Positions 31,401-41,540 of a stretch of 64,000 nt of DNA are shown here, in pieces. The notes under the pieces are model-generated. The model searched no databases. It worked only from the letters and a program-made list of their open reading frames with translations, and was not told the DNA's origin. Each line of letters starts with the position of its first letter. Position 1 is the first letter of the stretch. Made by a program: the position numbers and the translations under genes. The DNA lies in NCBI RefSeq assembly GCF_032362555.1, contig NC_083522.1:412001-476000 (forward strand). The letters are read 5' to 3'. Origin of the DNA: Amyelois transitella. Its lineage: Eukaryota; Arthropoda; Insecta; Lepidoptera; Pyralidae.

Positions 31401-31533
31401 GGTTGACTCCCAGAATGCTGCGCACTCCTCTTAATTTGCCTTGTTCTAATTTTATTACCGGCGTAGAAAAGGGAGACGTGTATACCTCTTTGTGAAGAAG
31501 ATACATAGACATCATAATTAACAGAGGTTTCAT
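28203..31533 (-). CDS. Carboxylesterase CCE1 (GQSAG type), complete, three exons
   Basis: Exons in transcription order are 31533-31360, 30636-29384 and 28422-28203, giving about 548 residues, usual for the insect carboxyl/cholinesterase family. An alpha/beta hydrolase fold is indicated by QYFGIPYG, EDCLELDVYTP, the oxyanion FLHGGAYYYG (about 105-115), GLKDQTAALKWVKKNIAAFG, the nucleophile elbow AGQSAG (Ser about 194), the acid in VEGMLFY (Glu about 320) and GATHSDDLFYVFKP (His about 437). All triad residues are present. A hydrophobic signal-like start (MKPLLIMMSMYLL) favours the Met at 31533 over an in-frame Met at 31557. GQSAG is the elbow also seen in juvenile hormone esterases, but the substrate cannot be decided here. 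It is divergent from the similar CCE2. Confidence 0.93.
28479..28537 (+). repeat. SINE-like family A, 3' fragment
   Basis: 'gttggctctgtctaccccgg' to 'gatgatatgtatgtatgtat' inside the second CCE1 intron. Confidence 0.75.
28548..28625 (-). repeat. SINE-like family A, 3' fragment
   Basis: 'taatcacgtcttacggggta' to 'gaaaggccaagttcagc', facing the fragment at 28479-28537. Confidence 0.7.
28918..29129 (-). repeat. SINE-like family A copy
   Basis: From 'catacgtacatataatcacg' to 'gtgccgggaactacacagca', with a gap over the 'ggataggctta' block. Confidence 0.8.
29384..30636 (-). CDS. CCE1 exon 2 (catalytic core)
   Basis: The acceptor AATTACAG| lies before 30636 and the donor is TATGG|GTAAGT at 29383. 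It begins PPKEPRKWKGTLNAVNRF and ends LANFMKYG. It carries the oxyanion, Ser, Glu and His motifs. An intact 1,253-nt exon. Confidence 0.95.
31105..31330 (-). repeat. SINE-like family A copy in CCE1 intron 1
   Basis: From 'ctatatcccttgcggggtag' to 'gtcgggaaccacacggcac'; it lies 30 bp beyond the exon 1 donor. Confidence 0.8.
31360..31533 (-). CDS. CCE1 exon 1 (signal-like N-terminus)
   Basis: The donor is TTTCAA|GTAAGA at 31359. It reads MKPLLIMMSMYLLHKEVYTS, then VIKLEQGKLRGVRS and NQYFGIPYGSSERFQ. An upstream in-frame Met at 31557 would add MVFNEKYK; the shorter start gives a better signal peptide. Confidence 0.85.
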
Positions 31534-32370
31534 TTTATATTTTTCATTGAAAACCATTTCTAATATTAACTTGACTCATTTCTCAGAGTTGTTGATCAAA
31601 ATAAAGAAAAACTTGTTACAACTAAACATTAAATGCTGTCATAAATAATAAGCTCTTTTTTTCTCCATCATCTTGTTAATATTACTGATTTTGATAGCTT
31701 TTATTTTAGCTTACACACATCATCAAATATCAATTATTAACGTACAATAATAACGTTATTAACGTTAGTATTGTTGAAGAAGTCACTGTTACAATAATGA
31801 ATATAACACTCGTTAACTTTGATTTAACCGATAAATTTAACTTTTAAACACTTCAATAGTTGGTATAATATATAGGTAACTTCATTTACATATAAAGAAA
31901 AATATAACAACACTCATCGGTTCACACAAAACATGGTTTGTTACCATAAACAACAACGAATATTAAATACTAAAACATTTATGGTAAAATAAGGTTTTAT
32001 GGTATATTATCGACGTGTGATCTATCACGGGACCATTATAGTACTGGATGGTACTAACTCCTAACATTGAGGTCTCTCAAGTGGCGAAAGTCTTAGATCT
32101 GCGCTTGCGCAAGCTAGGTCCGACGGTAGTATTACGAGACAACACATAGGTAGTCATTATTGTGATATTAAATTCCTATATTTGGATTTTTAACCTAGGA
32201 AAGCGTTGCAGAGAAGTCTGAAAACTATCTTTCTCTCTCTAATCTCTGCGTGTTCCCGGTTGCACCCTCCACAGAAGTGTTTCGGGGCCCGGGACCGCCA
32301 TCTTGTCTTATCTTCAAAATATATACAATACGACACTGACTGAGTGATATATAACGGATAGCACCAACCA

Positions 32371-32635
32371 GTGCCGTGTGGTTCCCGGCACCAATACAAA
32401 AAAGAATAGGACCACTCCATCTCTTTCCCATGGATGTCGTTAAAGACGACTAAGGGATAGGTTTACAAACTTGGGATTTTTTTTTGGCGATAGGCTAGCA
32501 ACCTGTCACTTTTTGAATCTCAATTCTAACATTAAGCCAAATAGCTGAACGTGGCCATTCAGTCTTTTCAAGACTGTTGGCTCTGTCTACCCTGCAAGGG
32601 ACATAGATGTGATCATATGTATCTATGTATGTATG
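32371..32635 (+). repeat. SINE-like family A, full-length copy
   Basis: From 'gtgccgtgtggttcccggca' to 'gatgtgatcatatgtatcta'. Confidence 0.85.
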
Positions 32636-33054
32636 CACAGACCAGTATGGATCTTTGAAATTTCCAGGTCTATGACTGGATTCCTCGAAATTCTTTCGCC
32701 ACGGGCACACTCTAGTAGATATAAAAGGGGGTGACTGATTGACTCACAAAGCACAGCCCAAATCGTTGAATCTAGAGATTTGTAGTGATTTCCTCAACAA
32801 AGTGAACTTTTTCCGCCTACAAGTACTCTGATTTTCTTTGTCGGAAATTTTATAGGGAGGGATAGAGGTCTACTTGGAATATTTCTTCCACTTATAAGGA
32901 AGTTTTTCTGTAAACTCATGAAAACTTTAAGTTTTAGAATGTTTAAAAAATGTATGTTGTGTTTCTCAGATAATCTAGCCCCTGTAAGAAGGTAAATGTC
33001 AGACACCAACTTTTTGAATTTAAGTAGGTATGACAAAAAACAAATTTTGACAAC

Positions 33055-33095
33055 ACAATCTGTGTAATTTGTCCCGTATATATATTTATTTATTT
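33055..33095 (+). repeat. Fragment of tRNA-derived SINE (family B) tail
   Basis: 'caatctgtgtaatttgtccc' followed by a TATTTATT tail. Confidence 0.6.
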
Positions 33096-33106
33096 ATAAA
33101 GACCTT

Positions 33107-33337
33107 TGCCGTGTGGTTCCGGGCACCACGGCACTAAGGCGGCACACGGCATTAAGGGATAGGCTTACAAACTTAAGATTCTTTTTTAGGCGATGGGCTA
33201 GCAACCTGTCTCTATTTGAATCTCAATTCTAACATTAAACCAAATAGCTGAACGTGGCCATTCAGTCTTTTCAAGACTGTTGGCTCTGTCTACCCTGCAA
33301 GGGACATAGACGTGACCATATGTATGTATGTATGTAA
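33107..33337 (+). repeat. SINE-like family A copy with internal rearrangement
   Basis: Starts 'gccgtgtggttccgggcacc'; then the 'aggaccactcc' block is replaced by a second 'gcacacggcattaagggata'. Ends in a TATG tail. Confidence 0.8.
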
Positions 33338-33869
33338 TGACTTCCTCAACAAAGTGAACTTTTTCCGCCTATAAGTACTATGATTTTCTTTGTCAGAAAA
33401 ACTGTATGTAGATGTAACTATGGTTAAATTGAGGTCAATATTGGTCGGTGAGCAAGCCAGATTATTACTCAAAACGACTCCCGATTGACCTGTGTGATCC
33501 TTGCAACATCCCACTTTTTAGTAGCCGGTTAAAGTTGCGGATTACCTTGAAGACAGCATACCTACTAGCAACATAGGTTCTGACCAGACCGGTGTAAGAT
33601 GTCTGACGCCGGAAAACAGTCGTTAGAGGGAGCCACTGGACCGGTACAGCGGTGTCAATGACCTCGCTACACTTTCTCAAGTTCAAGTTCTTTATTATTA
33701 GCTTTTGTCCGGGGCTTCGCGTTCGTGGGAATTTTCATACAAAAATAGTCTATCAACCTGACACTATCTTTACATTCTCTCTATTTCTCTCTCTATCTCT
33801 CATCTTTGTGTGTTCTTAGTCACACCGTGTACGCTATTAGCTTAATTTACATTACGTAACTTGACAACT

Positions 33870-34117
33870 TCTGCCGTGTGGTTCCCGGCTCCAATATAAA
33901 GTTGAATAGGAGCACTCCATCTCATGGATGTCGTAAAAGCGACAAAGGGAAAGGCTTACAAATTTGGGATTCTTTTACACGATGGGTAGAACGTGTCACT
34001 ATTTGAATCTCAATTCTATCATTAAGCCAAACAGCTGAGAAGGGCCTATCAGACTTTTCAAGACTATTGGCTCTGTCTATTCTAGGGATATAGACGTGAT
34101 TATATATGTATGTACCT
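33870..34117 (+). repeat. SINE-like family A copy
   Basis: From 'tgccgtgtggttcccggctc' to 'gacgtgattatatatgtatg'. Confidence 0.8.
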
Positions 34118-34295
34118 AACTTAAAAAATTGATCCACTAATAAATAAAAAATATTTATTTAAATGTGAATAAGAACCAGTTAAAATTATGATATAAAATA
34201 AATGACTTAGAATGTCATCAAAATTGTTCTGTTTTATTTATTTTCTTTTTTATTAATATATTCTTAATATTCATAAAACTTTTGTCTGAGAACTA

Positions 34296-34547
34296 CAAAA
34301 ATAAATAAATAAATATATACGGGACAAATTACACAGATCGAGTTAGCCTCGAAGTAAGTTCGAGACTTGTGTTTTAAGATACTAACTCAACGATACTATA
34401 TTTTATAACAAATACTTATATAGATAAACATCCAAAACCCAGGCCAATCAGAAAAAAATCGTTTCTCATCATGCCCTTGCCGGGATTCGACCCCGGGACC
34501 TCCGGTGTCACAGACAAGCGTACTACCGCTGCGCCACAAAGGCCGTC
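34296..34547 (-). repeat. tRNA-derived SINE (family B), near full-length
   Basis: On the - strand it starts TTGACGGCCTTTGTGGCGCA with box A (GTGGCGCAGCGGTAGTACG), has a box B (GGTCGAATCC-like, one base altered) and ends in TTTATT repeats. Five near-complete copies lie between 34 and 45 kb. Confidence 0.85.
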
Positions 34548-34737
34548 AAAGTAAACATATTGCAAACATACCAATAAAGCAACAATCGATTGCATTCGTC
34601 TACTTTTACTCAAGTAATGTCCCACGAGATTTCTTAATCAGTTAGCACCTCTGGTACGCCAGAGTATTTCTCTACGAATTGTAAATAAATCGTTTTTTTC
34701 TTGGGTTTCGTAGACAAAGTGCAAAAAAACTTATTCT

Positions 34738-34985
34738 TTTACATACATACATGCATTTGGTCATGTCTATGTCTATTGTGGGGTAGACAGAGCCAACAGT
34801 CTTTTAAAGACTGATAGGCCACGTTCAGCTGTTTGGCTTAATGATAGAATCGAGATTCAAATAGTCATAGGTTGCTAGCCCATCGCCTAAAAAAGAATCC
34901 CAAGTTAGTCAGTCTATCCCTTAGTCTATCCCTTAGTCTATCCCTTTTACTACATCAATGGGAAAGAGATGGAGTGTTCCTATTC
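34738..34985 (-). repeat. SINE-like family A, 5'-truncated
   Basis: From 'ttacatacatacatgcattt' to 'gatggagtgttcctattcag', with the 'tagtctatccct' block triplicated near 34910. Confidence 0.8.
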
Positions 34986-35035
34986 AGCGACTTGCCGCTT
35001 GTTTACTTAATTATCTAGTTCCTTTATTGTTTACC

Positions 35036-35100
35036 GTTTGACTGGAAGAGATCCCTTCATGGGATAAGTCCGCCATTGCAAGTGATTTATTTCTTTTATA
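35036..35100 (+). repeat. LINE 3'-end fragment (family H)
   Basis: 'gactggaagagatcccttca' and 'gggataagtccgcc' match 35897-36025 and, in reverse, 57925-58035. Confidence 0.5.
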
Positions 35101-35310
35101 TCTACGACTAAGTGCTCTGATTATCCCGTGAAGGATAGAGACGTAATTTATGATTACAGTACATTAATGATAATTCGTACCAAGATTAAGTATAGCTGGT
35201 GGTTTACCAAATTAAATTACTTTAATTAATTAAAAATTACCTGTATTCAAGGCTTAAAGGATTGAAATCGTAAAATAACTAGTTATTAAGATTTCTATAC
35301 CTTAATAACA

Positions 35311-35573
35311 TGCCGTGTGGTTCCCGGCACCAATACAAAAAAGAATAGGACCATTTCACCTATTTCTTATGGATGTCGTAAAAGGCGACTAAGGGATAGG
35401 CTTACAAACTTGGGATTCTTTTTAGGCGATGGGCCAGCAACCTGTCACTATTTGAATTTTAATTCTATCATTAAGCCAAATAGCTGAACTTGGCCATTCA
35501 GTCTTTTCAAGACTGTTGGCTCTGCTTACCACGCAAGGGATATAGACGTGACCCTATATATGTATGTATAACA
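35311..35573 (+). repeat. SINE-like family A, full-length copy
   Basis: From 'tgccgtgtggttcccggcac' to 'gacgtgaccctatatatgta'. Confidence 0.85.
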
Positions 35574-35896
35574 TAGAATTAAGGCCTTTAAATCAGGGAT
35601 ACTCAAGGTATTTAAGTCTCGCGAAAAAAGATAAGGTAGGTATTAATATTAGTAGGTAGGTTTAAGAAGATGTATGCCTCACCTATGAAAAAAAGAGATG
35701 ATGAAAGAGTAAGGAAAAGAGTGAAAGTATGAGAGCTAGCGTGCACTGAGCGACTTTCGGCTGATTTGTTGATGAATGTAAAAGCTTAAACATATAAATG
35801 TTTAACTGGAGCAATTGTTATATAAACGATCATTGTGAAATAGTAATAAATGACAATCGTACTTTTTCATAAAATTATACTTTTTATAAAGGTTTA

Positions 35897-36025
35897 TAAA
35901 GGTTGATTGGAAGAGATTGCTTTGGCGATAAGTCCGCCTTTGTACCATCTATATCTGCTTTGTGTTGTTTTGTATGTTTTACTCTTATGGTGCAAAAAAG
36001 AGTTTTATCTATCTATCTTACTTTT
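35897..36025 (+). repeat. LINE 3'-end fragment (family H)
   Basis: 'gattggaagagattgctttg', 'gataagtccgcctttgtacc' and a TATCTATC end. Confidence 0.55.
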
Positions 36026-36059
36026 TTGTTAGCCGCCAGTGCGTTAATTAAGGGATCGT

Positions 36060-36250
36060 GATTCAGGATTGACTAAGGGATAGGCTTTTAAACTTGGTAT
36101 ACCTCCTGTAGGGGATGGGCTAGCAACCTGTCATTATTTGTATCACAATTCCATTATAAAAGCCATACAGCTCAACTTGGTTTTCGGTCTTCAGTCTTTT
36201 CAATACTGTTGGCTCTGTCTGCCCCGCTAGGGATATTGACGTGAATGTAT
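36060..36250 (+). repeat. SINE-like family A, 5'-truncated
   Basis: From 'gactaagggataggctttta' to 'gatattgacgtgaatgtata'. Confidence 0.75.
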
Positions 36251-36611
36251 AAAAGTGTACTCTAAAAGTGATTAAGAATGGGAAATAATTCAAGGACGGA
36301 CAATTCCTGGAAAGATGATGAGGTTTCTTGGGTAGGTAATTGCTGAGAATATTGAATCAAACAAATAGTGAAAAGGTGCAAAAACTTAACCTATTGTGAC
36401 TGTTTCTATCTTAACGGAAAACCACGTCGACAATGTCATTACGTTTGTCGTTTTGTTTATAAAAAAAGTAAGTTTAATAGACAACAATTCCTTACTTAAT
36501 AGACAGAAAACTTAGCACAAAATATTCTGTTCCAGAAATGCTGAAGACATACTTTAATCGGTAAAATCGGGAACAAGCGTTAAAATAAACATAATTACGT
36601 TGTATATAGCA

Positions 36612-36828
36612 AACTAGAGGCCGCCCGCGATTTCGTCCGCGTGGAATCATTCCCGCGGTGACTCCGGGATAAAAAGTAGCCTATATGTTATTCTGAATCT
36701 TCAGCTACCTACATGCCAAATTTCATCGTAATCTGTTCAGTAGTTTTTGCGTGAAAGAGTAACAAACATCCATACATACATACTCAAACTTTCGCATTTA
36801 TAATATTAGTAGGATTGTAGCTTTTGTT
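36612..36828 (-). repeat. Helitron-like repeat (family C)
   Basis: Inverse of 24884-25085: 'ctagaggccgcccgcgattt' to 'tttataatattagtaggatt'. Confidence 0.7.
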
Positions 36829-37129
36829 ATTCATGAGAAATTAACCGGTATATGCAAAGTGAGGTCACTATCGCTCGGGCAACTTTTGAGCTAAGAGCGA
36901 TTTGCATGTTTGCCTAGTTCATAATAATTAGTCCGGGTATTTTACTTTATTGCCAGGAATTAGCGCGAGCCGGATAACGTCGGTAATAAATTAATGTTGT
37001 GTTCTTGCGCTTTCAGACATGATATGTGCTTTGCACTAAATATTAATAAGTTTTTTTTTCACTCGCGTTAATGTTTTTGTGGATATTTTAAATTAAAATT
37101 TTAATGTGCACACGGGGCAACAATAAATA

Positions 37130-37369
37130 GGCGTATAAATAAATATATACGGGACAAATTACACAGATTGAGTTAGCCTCGTTGTAAGTTCGAAACTTGT
37201 GTAACGAGATACTAACTCAACGATACTACATTTTATAATAAATACTTATATCGATAAACATCCAAGACCCAGGCCGAATAAAGTTCGTTTCTCATCATGC
37301 CCCGGCCGGGATTCGAACTCGGGACCTCCGGTGTCACAGACAAGCGCACTACCGCTGCGCCACAGAGGT
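37130..37369 (-). repeat. tRNA-derived SINE (family B), near full-length
   Basis: Box B (GGTTCGAATCC-like, as GAGTTCGAATCC) and box A are intact on the - strand; the tail is AAATAAATA on the + strand. Confidence 0.85.
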
Positions 37370-37554
37370 ATATTATTAAATCCACAAGCAATCTAGTTAG
37401 ATATTATAGGGAGGGATAGTGGTCTACTCGGGATATTTCCAGGAGAAATTTCACTTATAAGGAAATGTTCCTGATTCCGTGGGGTCTTCGCCTCGCAGTA
37501 GGTCATAAAAAAGGCGAAAAGAAACACTATTAGCTTGTACCTACATTACATATA

Positions 37555-37773
37555 TACTAGAGGCTGACCGCAACTTCGTCCGCATGGAAACCCTATCAAT
37601 CCCGCGGGAACTCTGGGATAAAAAGCCTATGTGTTATTCTGGGTCTTCAGCTACCCACATACCAAATTTCATCGTAATCGGTTCAGTAGTTTTTGCGTGA
37701 AAGAGTAAAAAACATCCATACGGACATCCTGAGATACTCGCAAACTTTCGCATTTATAATATTAGTATGATTA
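37555..37773 (-). repeat. Helitron-like repeat (family C)
   Basis: 'ctagaggctgaccgcaactt' to 'tttataatattagtatgatt'; about 1 kb from a related copy at 36612 in the same orientation. Confidence 0.7.
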
Positions 37774-38081
37774 GGTAGTAGGATTTCTTGAAAACGAACA
37801 TTGTACGATAAAACTGTAATAAGTAGATACTTTAATTTTATTTAATTGATAGATAATGTAACAACGTATAAATGGCGGGTGCAAGCATTGATTTTAACAG
37901 TTAATTGCAATTAATTTAGGAGATTAATTGATCTGCAATCCTTGCTTCTTTTTAGCACGCAACTGATTCGCGAAACAATGCTTTATTTATACACATTTTT
38001 ATACGGCTTCACTTACTTTTTGTGTAAGATTTTAAATTATATGTTTTCTAGGTTTAAAATATGTATTTTTTTCAATAACAT

Positions 38082-38324
38082 TGACGGCCTCTGTGGCGCA
38101 GCGGTAGAACGCTTGTCTGTGACACCGGAGATCCCGGTTCAAATCCCGGCCAGGGCATGATGAGAAAAGAACTTTTTCTGATTGGCCTGGGTCTTATGTA
38201 TATCTATATAAGTATCTTTTATATAATATAAGTAGTATCGTTGAGTTAGTATCTCGTAACACAAGTCTCGAACTTACTTCGAGGCTAACTCAATCTGTGT
38301 AATTTGTCCTGCATATATTTATTA
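38082..38324 (+). repeat. tRNA-derived SINE (family B), full-length
   Basis: Starts TGACGGCCTCTGTGGCGCAG, has box A, box B variant GGTTCAAATCC, the tRNA-unrelated middle 'gatgagaaaagaactttttc' and a TATTTATT tail. Confidence 0.88.
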
Positions 38325-38649
38325 ACAACGTGATTACAAAAGGTTTTCACTAACATGCTTCATCTTTTTTGATAATGATATATGAAATAAAAGGATTCAT
38401 TTGATATAATAAAGGATTAATTTCAGAGTAAAATACAATAAAAAAAACAGCATGTAAAGAGTTGTTAATTCACAGATATCAATTTTTTCCCTGACCTTGC
38501 AAATGTTGCAAAATTAATTATAATGAGGTCATTGGAAATCCACACAGCTTTCGACAAGTGGCAGGCGAAATGGCAGTGTTTTTATTGTTTTTACACAAAA
38601 ACCTATGCCGAGTGAACGGATGTATTTTTTATGTGTGTTTATTATAATT

Positions 38650-38872
38650 GTTCCGTGTGGTTCCCGGCACCAATAAAAAATTAATAGGACCACTTCATCT
38701 CGTAAAAGGCGACTCGGGGATAGGCTTATAAACTTGGGATTCTTATTTTAGGCGATGGGCAGTTTGCTAACCTGTCCCTATTTGAATCTAAATTCTATCA
38801 TCAAGCCAAAAAGCTGAACGTAGCCTTATAGTCTTTTCAAGACAGTTGGCTCTGTCTGCCCCGCAAAGGAAG
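38650..38872 (+). repeat. SINE-like family A, 3'-truncated
   Basis: From 'ttccgtgtggttcccggcac' to 'gtctgccccgcaaaggaag'; no TATG tail. Confidence 0.8.
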
Positions 38873-38985
38873 TTTAAATTAACGTTAAAAATATATTTCA
38901 ATTGTAAATATTAGTGTGATTCACCGAACATAGATAAAAACTGCCAGGTTTCCACGGTTCGGTTACTATATTTTGTATATTTTTG

Positions 38986-39245
38986 TATAGAATAGAATAG
39001 AATAGATTTATTTTCAAAATTGGATAGGTATCACTTATTGACGTCACATCACTTAAATCGAATTATAACTACTACCGCTTCCAAAGCGCATGTGTAGAAG
39101 AAGCGGCGGAACAAACTATGTACACTGCAGCATTTTCATCGGACGTCAATTTACAAATATAGATCTCTTAAATCTAAATTGTGGACGAATGCACATTGTC
39201 TACATTAAAAAGTTATAAAAACCAAGAGTGAATGTAGAACTGATC
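38986..39245 (-). repeat. Repeat family D copy ((TATTC)n-tailed element)
   Basis: 'gaatagaatagaatagattt' then the family D body 'cacttattgacgtcacatca' to 'agtgaatgtagaactgatc'. Confidence 0.8.
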
Positions 39246-39957
39246 TTATTATATTGAATAAATTATCAAAAATTAGGTAAATAAAAATGAAATGTTTGAT
39301 TATACCGAAAAGTTAGGCATTCTTTAATATTTTTTTTGTTAAAATTCTTGGTACCCAAAATGGGACCCATAGGATATCTTATAATTCTTTTTTCTTCGTG
39401 GTTTGTTTACGTTTACGCTGAGGAGGTCACAGAATTAAATAAAGCATAAAGCATGTTTCCTGTTTAAGGTTAAATTTAGAAAAATATAATGACTTAAAAA
39501 AAATATAAGTATAGCAAATATTTTAGGTTAATGGAATTTCTATCAATCAACAAATCGTGAATTGCATGATGTAAAAAGAGTAAGGGAATTAATGTTGATG
39601 ATAAAATCACTAACAGCTATTCCCTTACTCTTTCTATTTAAAATTAGGTAAGGGAAAACATATGGAGATTAGGATAAATCTCCATTATCAATTTTAAATT
39701 TGTAATGACATTATTGCGTGCGTTTCTTTCCACATACATACGTAACGAAATAAGATCAAAAGTGTATAATAGATAATATTGTTATGACAAAACCCTTAAG
39801 GCATAAAAGGGCTAGTTATGTATACGTCGTCGTTTCGTATTTGGTAAGTTTCTTTTGATGTTTTGTCCCTTCAAAATCGTTACGAGAGATTTATAGGTAA
39901 TAACATAAAAATAAATATCTTTAAGATCCACGTATCTGCTACCCCTCCCCATACATA

Positions 39958-40193
39958 CTTATACGGGACAAACTACAGAGATTGAGTTAGCCTCGAAGTA
40001 AGTTCGAGACTTGTGTTACGAGATACTAACTCAACGATACTATATTTTATAATAAATACTTATATAGATACACATCCAAGACACAGGCCAATTAGAAAAA
40101 GGTCTTTTCTCATCATACTCTGGCCGGGATTCGAACTCGGGACCTCCGGTGTCGTAGACAAGCGTACTACCGCTGCGCCACAGAGGGCGTCAA
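39958..40193 (-). repeat. tRNA-derived SINE (family B), near full-length
   Basis: Inverse orientation, 'cttatacgggacaaactaca' to 'gcgccacagagggcgtcaat'; box A and box B recognisable. Confidence 0.85.
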
Positions 40194-40387
40194 TCAAATT
40201 TACAAGTACTTAAACTTTTCACACTAGCAGTACCTAATTTTTTTATGATTTTATGTGAGTAGTGATGAAAATACTTAAACTTCTATAATTCAAGTTAAAG
40301 TATTTTAATCATTACGAAAATATTAAAGTTTTATATCGTGATGTAATATTTAGTGATTAAATTTCTTAAAAAGTGTATTATAATTAA

Positions 40388-40624
40388 TTACATACATTCA
40401 TACATAAAATCATGCATCTTTCCCGGAGGGGTAGGCAGAGACTACATCCTTTCACTTGCCACGATCTCATCATACTTCCTTCGCTTCATCCACATTCATA
40501 ACTCTCTTCATGCAAGCTCGGCGGTTTCGGGTACTCTTGACCCTTTTCCCCTTTGCCAGGACGTCCTTAATTTGATCAAGATACGTTCGTCTAGGCCTTC
40601 CCACTCCGACCTTTCCCTCCTCAC
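40388..40624 (-). repeat. RTE-type LINE 3' end
   Basis: On the - strand it decodes in pieces as GRPRRTYLDQIKDVLAKG, STRNRRACMKRVMNVDEAK and KDVVSAYPSGKD, with a TATG-type tail. It is the longest and best kept 3' end of this LINE in the window. Confidence 0.8.
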
Positions 40625-41372
40625 TTATTTAATAGTTGATTATTCGCAACATGCTTCGTCAATGCTTAACAGTTTATTATATGCATATACCCATTGAAAT
40701 ATACCCATTGCTTGAAAAAATTGATCCAGCCGGCCTAAAAGTTTTAAGTTAGAAAGTGTTCAAGATGCAAGCAAAATTGTGTACTGAGCAGTTTTCTGCG
40801 CCTTTATTGTAATAGTAAGATAGTCCAATTACCTTATCATTCAACGTTTTTTCGCAAGCGTACTTAAAAAGTCTAAGGGACGGACGAAAACAAACAAATG
40901 CAAATATAACTTATATATTCTACGGTTTTTTTTTCCGAGTTATTGAACTCTAAAGCAGAGTAGGGGAACGATAATTAACCAAGAGAATACGAGTATCATT
41001 GGAAAATATTAAAACCGAAAACCATTCGGACGTTGGTCAGTCACGTGAAAAATTTGCGCAAATCGGCCAGTCTGACGACTATTGTTTCATTCGAGGTTTC
41101 GACAAATAAAGTGATACAGTTTTGCGTAATATATTTATTTTCGTTTCATAATGCGATCATTGGACAAATTTAAAAAGTGAAGTAGTGATAATAAATGAAA
41201 GAGACATGTGAAAATATATTTAAAAAAAAATTGTTGTTATATACCTATTCCAAATATTAAACAAATATTTGGGTTTAAGACAAATGTTAATTATTAAATT
41301 TTAAGAACAAAAGGATATTGGAAAACTTTCCAAAAAATAATTTAAACAACAATTCTATTCAATAAAGCGAAA

Positions 41373-41540
41373 ATGGTATTCCTTAAAGTGTTTTGTTCAA
41401 TTCTATTGTGTAACTCAGTGAGGGCGATATTTTTCTCCCCCACAGTAGAAATAGAGCAAGGGAAATTAAGGGGAGTGCGGGGCGGGGCGGGGATAAACCA
41501 GTACTTCGGGATTCCTTACGCTATTAGTGAGAGATTCCAG
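41373..41540 (+). CDS. CCE2 exon 1 (signal peptide)
   Basis: ATG in context GCGAAAATGG; reads MVFLKVFCSILLCNSVRAIF then VEIEQGKLRGVRGG and NQYFGIPYAISERFQ; donor TTCCAG|GTAAGG at 41541, phase 0. Confidence 0.93.

Larger units (their letters stand above)
31558..41372. other. Repeat-dense spacer between divergent CCE1 and CCE2
   Basis: About 9.8 kb with no supported exon. It holds family A SINEs, three tRNA-derived SINEs, Helitron-like repeats, LINE tails and an RTE piece, listed separately. Promoters of both genes should lie at its ends, but no clear TATA or initiator could be chosen. A block 'gatttcctcaacaaagtgaa' at 32787 recurs at 33340, and 'ttatagggagggatag' recurs at 32850 and 37407. 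Confidence 0.7.
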